Positions 61,794 through 64,000 of a stretch of 64,000 bases of DNA are shown in pieces. The stretch is from Hymenobacter cellulosivorans (GTDB lineage Bacteria; Bacteroidota; Bacteroidia; Cytophagales; Hymenobacteraceae). The position numbers were made by a program, and so were the translations under genes. Within the stretch, counting starts at the first letter, position 1; every line of letters starts with the position of its first letter. The notes under the pieces were generated by a model. The model was not told where the DNA came from. It made no database searches and saw only the letters and a program-made list of their open reading frames with translations. The stretch spans positions 2,794,501 to 2,858,500 of the forward strand of contig NZ_CP095049.1 in the NCBI RefSeq assembly GCF_022919135.1. The letters are read 5' to 3'.

Positions 61794-61875
61794 TACCCAG
61801 AGCCGGGGTCGAACCGGCACATCTTTCGATATCGGTGTTTGAGACCGACGCGTCTACCGATTCCGCCATCTGGGC
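61794..61875 (-). tRNA. tRNA-Leu (anticodon CAA)
   Basis: 82 bases without an encoded CCA. The acceptor GCCCAGA pairs with TCTGGGT and the discriminator is A. The D arm has GCGGAATCGGTAGACGC. The anticodon loop CTCAAAC gives CAA between CGGT/ACCG, and a long class II variable arm is present. The T loop is GGTTCGACCCC. It reads UUG codons. It lies 18 bases downstream of hscB on the same strand. Confidence 0.96.
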
Positions 61876-61893
61876 TTATCTCGTTCCCACGAC

Positions 61894-62430
61894 TCAGGAA
61901 CGGGTTGCAAACTTAGTGAGACTTTCGTGAATACGCAACAAATACCGCTTTTTCAGATAATAGGTGCGGATTTGCTGCAGCGCCTGAGGCTTCACATCGG
62001 ACGGTAGGCCCTCATAGCCAGCCAGAACCGGCGCAATGCCCGCGTCCAGAGTTGCGGTCAGGGCCTGGGCTTCCTGCTCCACACGCTGCACGATGGCCGG
62101 GTCGGGCTCAAACTCCAGCTCCATCAGCTGCTCGTTCAGCTCCATTACTTCCATTAGAAAGTCGGCGGGCAATTCCTGCTTGCCTTCTTCCAACAGTCCG
62201 TGTCGGTTCAGAATGTAAGCCATGCGCTGGTCGGGGTTCGACAGGGTGCGGTAGGCGTTAGTGTTGAGTGTGGCTAGCTGCAAAATCTCCTGCTGCCGCG
62301 CGGGCGTGGCCGTGGCGTGGAAGTCGGGGTGGTATTCGCGGCTCAGCGCGTAGTATTTGCTTTTCAGCGCGGCAGCATCAGGCTGAAAGGTTTCGGGCAG
62401 GCCGTAGAATTCGAAGTAGTCGGGGCTCAT
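61894..62430 (-). CDS. hscB: Co-chaperone HscB (Fe-S cluster assembly J-protein)
   Basis: 178 residues. The N-terminal J domain begins SPDYFEFYGLPETFQPD and has the HPD motif in REYHPDFHATAT. The C-terminal domain is a helical bundle with LEEGKQELPADFLMEVMELNEQLMEL, which binds the scaffold IscU. It stimulates HscA ATPase for cluster transfer. The ATG at 62430 overlaps the stop of the upstream monooxygenase gene by one base. No other isc or suf gene is in the window. Confidence 0.92.
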   Translation of the reverse strand: MSPDYFEFYGLPETFQPDAAALKSKYYALSREYHPDFHATATPARQQEILQLATLNTNAYRTLSNPDQRMAYILNRHGLLEEGKQELPADFLMEVMELNEQLMELEFEPDPAIVQRVEQEAQALTATLDAGIAPVLAGYEGLPSDVKPQALQQIRTYYLKKRYLLRIHESLTKFATRS

Positions 62431-62750
62431 CAGGTGGTGGACAGGGGAGAAGAAGTGGACTCCGGGCCCGCCGGGTATACGGAAAAGGCCAGGGGCGGGG
62501 CGGCAAACAATGCTTTGGTAGCCGGCCATACTTGTCCAAACAGCGCCGAGCGGCGGTAGTTATCCAGATCGGTGGCCGAGTCCCAGCGGCTGTGGGTGCA
62601 GTACACGTTGGGCACATCGGCATCTTGCCACAGTTCCAAGTGCCGGCAGCCGGGCGTATTCCGGATTTTATTTTCCGAATCCCGGAATATGGCCAGGAAA
62701 TCGGCTACTTTTTCCGGTTGGAAGGTCATCCGCACGATACGGGTCAGCAT
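62430..62750 (-). CDS. Antibiotic biosynthesis monooxygenase (ABM) domain protein
   Basis: 106 residues, a single dimeric ferredoxin-like alpha+beta fold. The family pattern is IVRMTFQPEKVADFLAIFRD, then NTPGCRHLELWQD and VYCTHSRWDSATDLDNYRRS. Such proteins include heme-degrading and quinol-oxidising enzymes; without the typical Asn/Trp/His set clearly readable, the reaction is open. It overlaps the hscB start and so is cotranscribed. Confidence 0.82.
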   Translation of the reverse strand: MLTRIVRMTFQPEKVADFLAIFRDSENKIRNTPGCRHLELWQDADVPNVYCTHSRWDSATDLDNYRRSALFGQVWPATKALFAAPPLAFSVYPAGPESTSSPLSTT

Positions 62751-62887
62751 AAGACAGCAAAAGCAATGGAGGAAAGGGACTTAAAAGCTGACAGAATGAC
62801 TAGATATACTTAACATAATAAATAAACAAAATAATAAAGCTTGTTTAAAGCATGCTAGAGTCGTTTTTGACGGTTGAAGCTCTCTCC

Positions 62888-63658
62888 CTAGCCTTCCACT
62901 GGGAAGCGGATGTCTACCTGTGAATCGAAGTAAAGACCGAGCAGCTCAGCGGCGTTGCCTTGGTTGACGCCAATGCAGAGCCGGTCCTGGCTGTTGAAAA
63001 TACACACCGCGTCGCCGGGGTCGGAGGCCTGGAAGTGAGCAGCAATGTCGCGCACGGTTTCGCGGGCGAAATGAATGGTGCAGGGCCGGCCTCGGCCAAT
63101 AACTTCCAAAGCCGTGCGGCTGATGTTGGTAATCAGGTTGCCGTAGTGGTCGACGTGAATGACGTGGCCCGTGATGCGGTTGTCCTGCAGGCGTAGCTGC
63201 CGGTTCAGCAGCTGGTACGAGTCGGTAGCAGTCGGGCCCAGGTCGGAAATCAGCCCGCCCTTAGCCAGATGCACAGCAGCCGGGGCCAGGATGTCGCGGG
63301 TGGGAGAGGAGGTCGGCGCGGCCGGAATCTGGACCAGCTCGTCGGGCTTGCCGTCGGTGAGCAGCGTGAGCAGGCCGTTGTTGGCCGCCACGAAGTAGTG
63401 GTTCTCAAATAAAGCCGCCTGCCAGCTACCCCGGGCCCCGCCGTGGTCATTCACGCCCACCAGGTGCACCGAGCCCTTGGGAAAGTCCCGAAATACCGAA
63501 TCGAGAACGTGTAAGGCGTGCGCGATGTTAAAGGGTTCGACAGCGTGGCTGATGTCCAGAACCGGTTGGGTGGGCGCCAGCTGCATAATCCGTGCTTTCA
63601 CCGCGGCCACGTAATGGTCGCGGTATCCAAAGTCGGACAGAAACGTAATCAGCCCCAT
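62888..63658 (-). CDS. DUF62 SAM hydroxide adenosyltransferase
   Basis: 256 residues. It has the conserved ITFLSDFGYRDHYVAAVKA at the start, DISHAVEPFNIAHA, NDHGGARGSW, FVAANNGLLTLL and VIHVDHYGNLITNI, the fingerprint of DUF62 proteins (S-adenosylmethionine hydrolases related to SAM-dependent halogenases). They hydrolyse SAM to adenosine and methionine; the biological purpose is unclear. A perfect -7 box (63710-63717) drives it, divergent from phoH. Confidence 0.92.
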   Translation of the reverse strand: MGLITFLSDFGYRDHYVAAVKARIMQLAPTQPVLDISHAVEPFNIAHALHVLDSVFRDFPKGSVHLVGVNDHGGARGSWQAALFENHYFVAANNGLLTLLTDGKPDELVQIPAAPTSSPTRDILAPAAVHLAKGGLISDLGPTATDSYQLLNRQLRLQDNRITGHVIHVDHYGNLITNISRTALEVIGRGRPCTIHFARETVRDIAAHFQASDPGDAVCIFNSQDRLCIGVNQGNAAELLGLYFDSQVDIRFPVEG

Positions 63659-63709
63659 GCCGGAATTTCTCAGTTCTTCGTACTATTGTTTACCCTGCTC
63701 TAGGGGCGG

Positions 63710-63717
63710 CAAAAGTA
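63710..63717 (-). promoter_or_regulatory. -7 promoter box (TACTTTTG) for the DUF62 gene
   Basis: An exact TAnnTTTG match 51 bases before the start codon, in the divergent gap with phoH. Confidence 0.5.
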
Positions 63718-63792
63718 GGCGATTTGGACGGAACCAGTGCCCCTTTCGCCATCAGCATTCTCTAACTCTCTCAGCTTAAAAGCAACTACAGT

Positions 63793-64000
63793 TTGGTCGA
63801 GAAAATCATCACGCTCGAAAACGTCTCTCTTGTCGACTTCCTCGGACCCGACAATCAGAACATCCGCCAGCTGGCCGCGGCCTTTCCCGGCAGCAAGATC
63901 ATTTCGCGAGGCAACGAAATTAAGATTCAGGGGCAGACGCCCGTAATTGCCAGGATCAATGAAATCCTGTCGTCCCTAATCGAGCATTATCACCAATTCG
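63793..64000 (+). CDS. phoH: PhoH-family ATPase, N-terminal part
   Basis: About 69 residues are visible; the gene runs out of the window. It begins at a TTG codon, because an in-frame stop lies upstream and no ATG is available. The sequence KIITLENVSLVDFLGPDNQN, then FPGSKIISRGNEIKIQG, matches the N-terminal region of PhoH/PhoL proteins, cytoplasmic P-loop ATPases linked to RNA metabolism. The P-loop itself lies beyond the window. The TTG start is unusual and worth checking. Confidence 0.85.
   Translation, partial: MVEKIITLENVSLVDFLGPDNQNIRQLAAAFPGSKIISRGNEIKIQGQTPVIARINEILSSLIEHYHQF

Overview
The window looks like chromosomal DNA of a Hymenobacter-like member of the Bacteroidota (order Cytophagales). 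Supporting signs are high G+C coding DNA, weak or absent Shine-Dalgarno sequences, recurrent -7 promoter boxes of the form TAnnTTTG, TonB-dependent receptors (one paired with a DUF4249-like lipoprotein), a type IX secretion C-terminal domain, many lipoproteins and a bacillithiol gene (bshB1). The genus is inferred from gene content only. There are no rRNA genes, CRISPR arrays or transposases. There is one tRNA (Leu-CAA).

Layout. 1-4 kb: the end of lpdA, two small unknown membrane proteins, a broken lipoprotein gene and a frameshifted polymorphic-toxin-like gene. 3.8-16 kb: an EamA transporter, rarA, sppA, a PKD lipoprotein, punA, a DUF4249/TonB receptor pair, trxA, an HNH protein and a DUF6687-like protein. 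16-21 kb: a three-gene sbcD-unknown-sbcC operon. 21-36 kb: an MBL/rhodanese protein, a secreted repeat protein with a sorting domain, a protein with an internal duplication, an APC permease, two exported amidohydrolases, an AT-rich gap, a lectin/PD40/OmpA protein and a DUF6929-like protein. 36.3-43.1 kb (all minus): a long cluster with S-adenosylmethionine decarboxylase-like, DUF4178, DUF350, spermidine synthase, FAD oxidoreductase and histidine-rich membrane protein genes. 43-47 kb: bshB1 and a RimK-like ATP-grasp/LLM flavin oxidoreductase pair that lies behind a clear SAM-I riboswitch. 47-64 kb: SGNH hydrolase, dctA-like, universal stress protein, SDR, a large Oar-like TonB receptor, TerC, DUF2490, a CitMHS transporter, a two-component system, tRNA-Leu, hscB, a DUF62 SAM hydrolase and the start of phoH.

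How genes work together. Two neighbourhoods are the best candidates for undescribed biology. The first is the polyamine-type DUF350/DUF4178 cluster, in which the decarboxylase-like protein lacks the usual catalytic cysteine and the distal genes encode an exported FAD enzyme and a multi-histidine membrane protein. The second is the ATP-grasp/LLM pair, whose riboswitch ties it to methionine/SAM status and which lies just upstream of bshB1 on the same strand.

Quality note. At least three otherwise intact genes (near 3172, 38818 and 59256) are each broken by one missing base in a G/C homopolymer. This pattern suggests sequencing undercalls rather than three independent pseudogenes, so these genes are annotated across the break.
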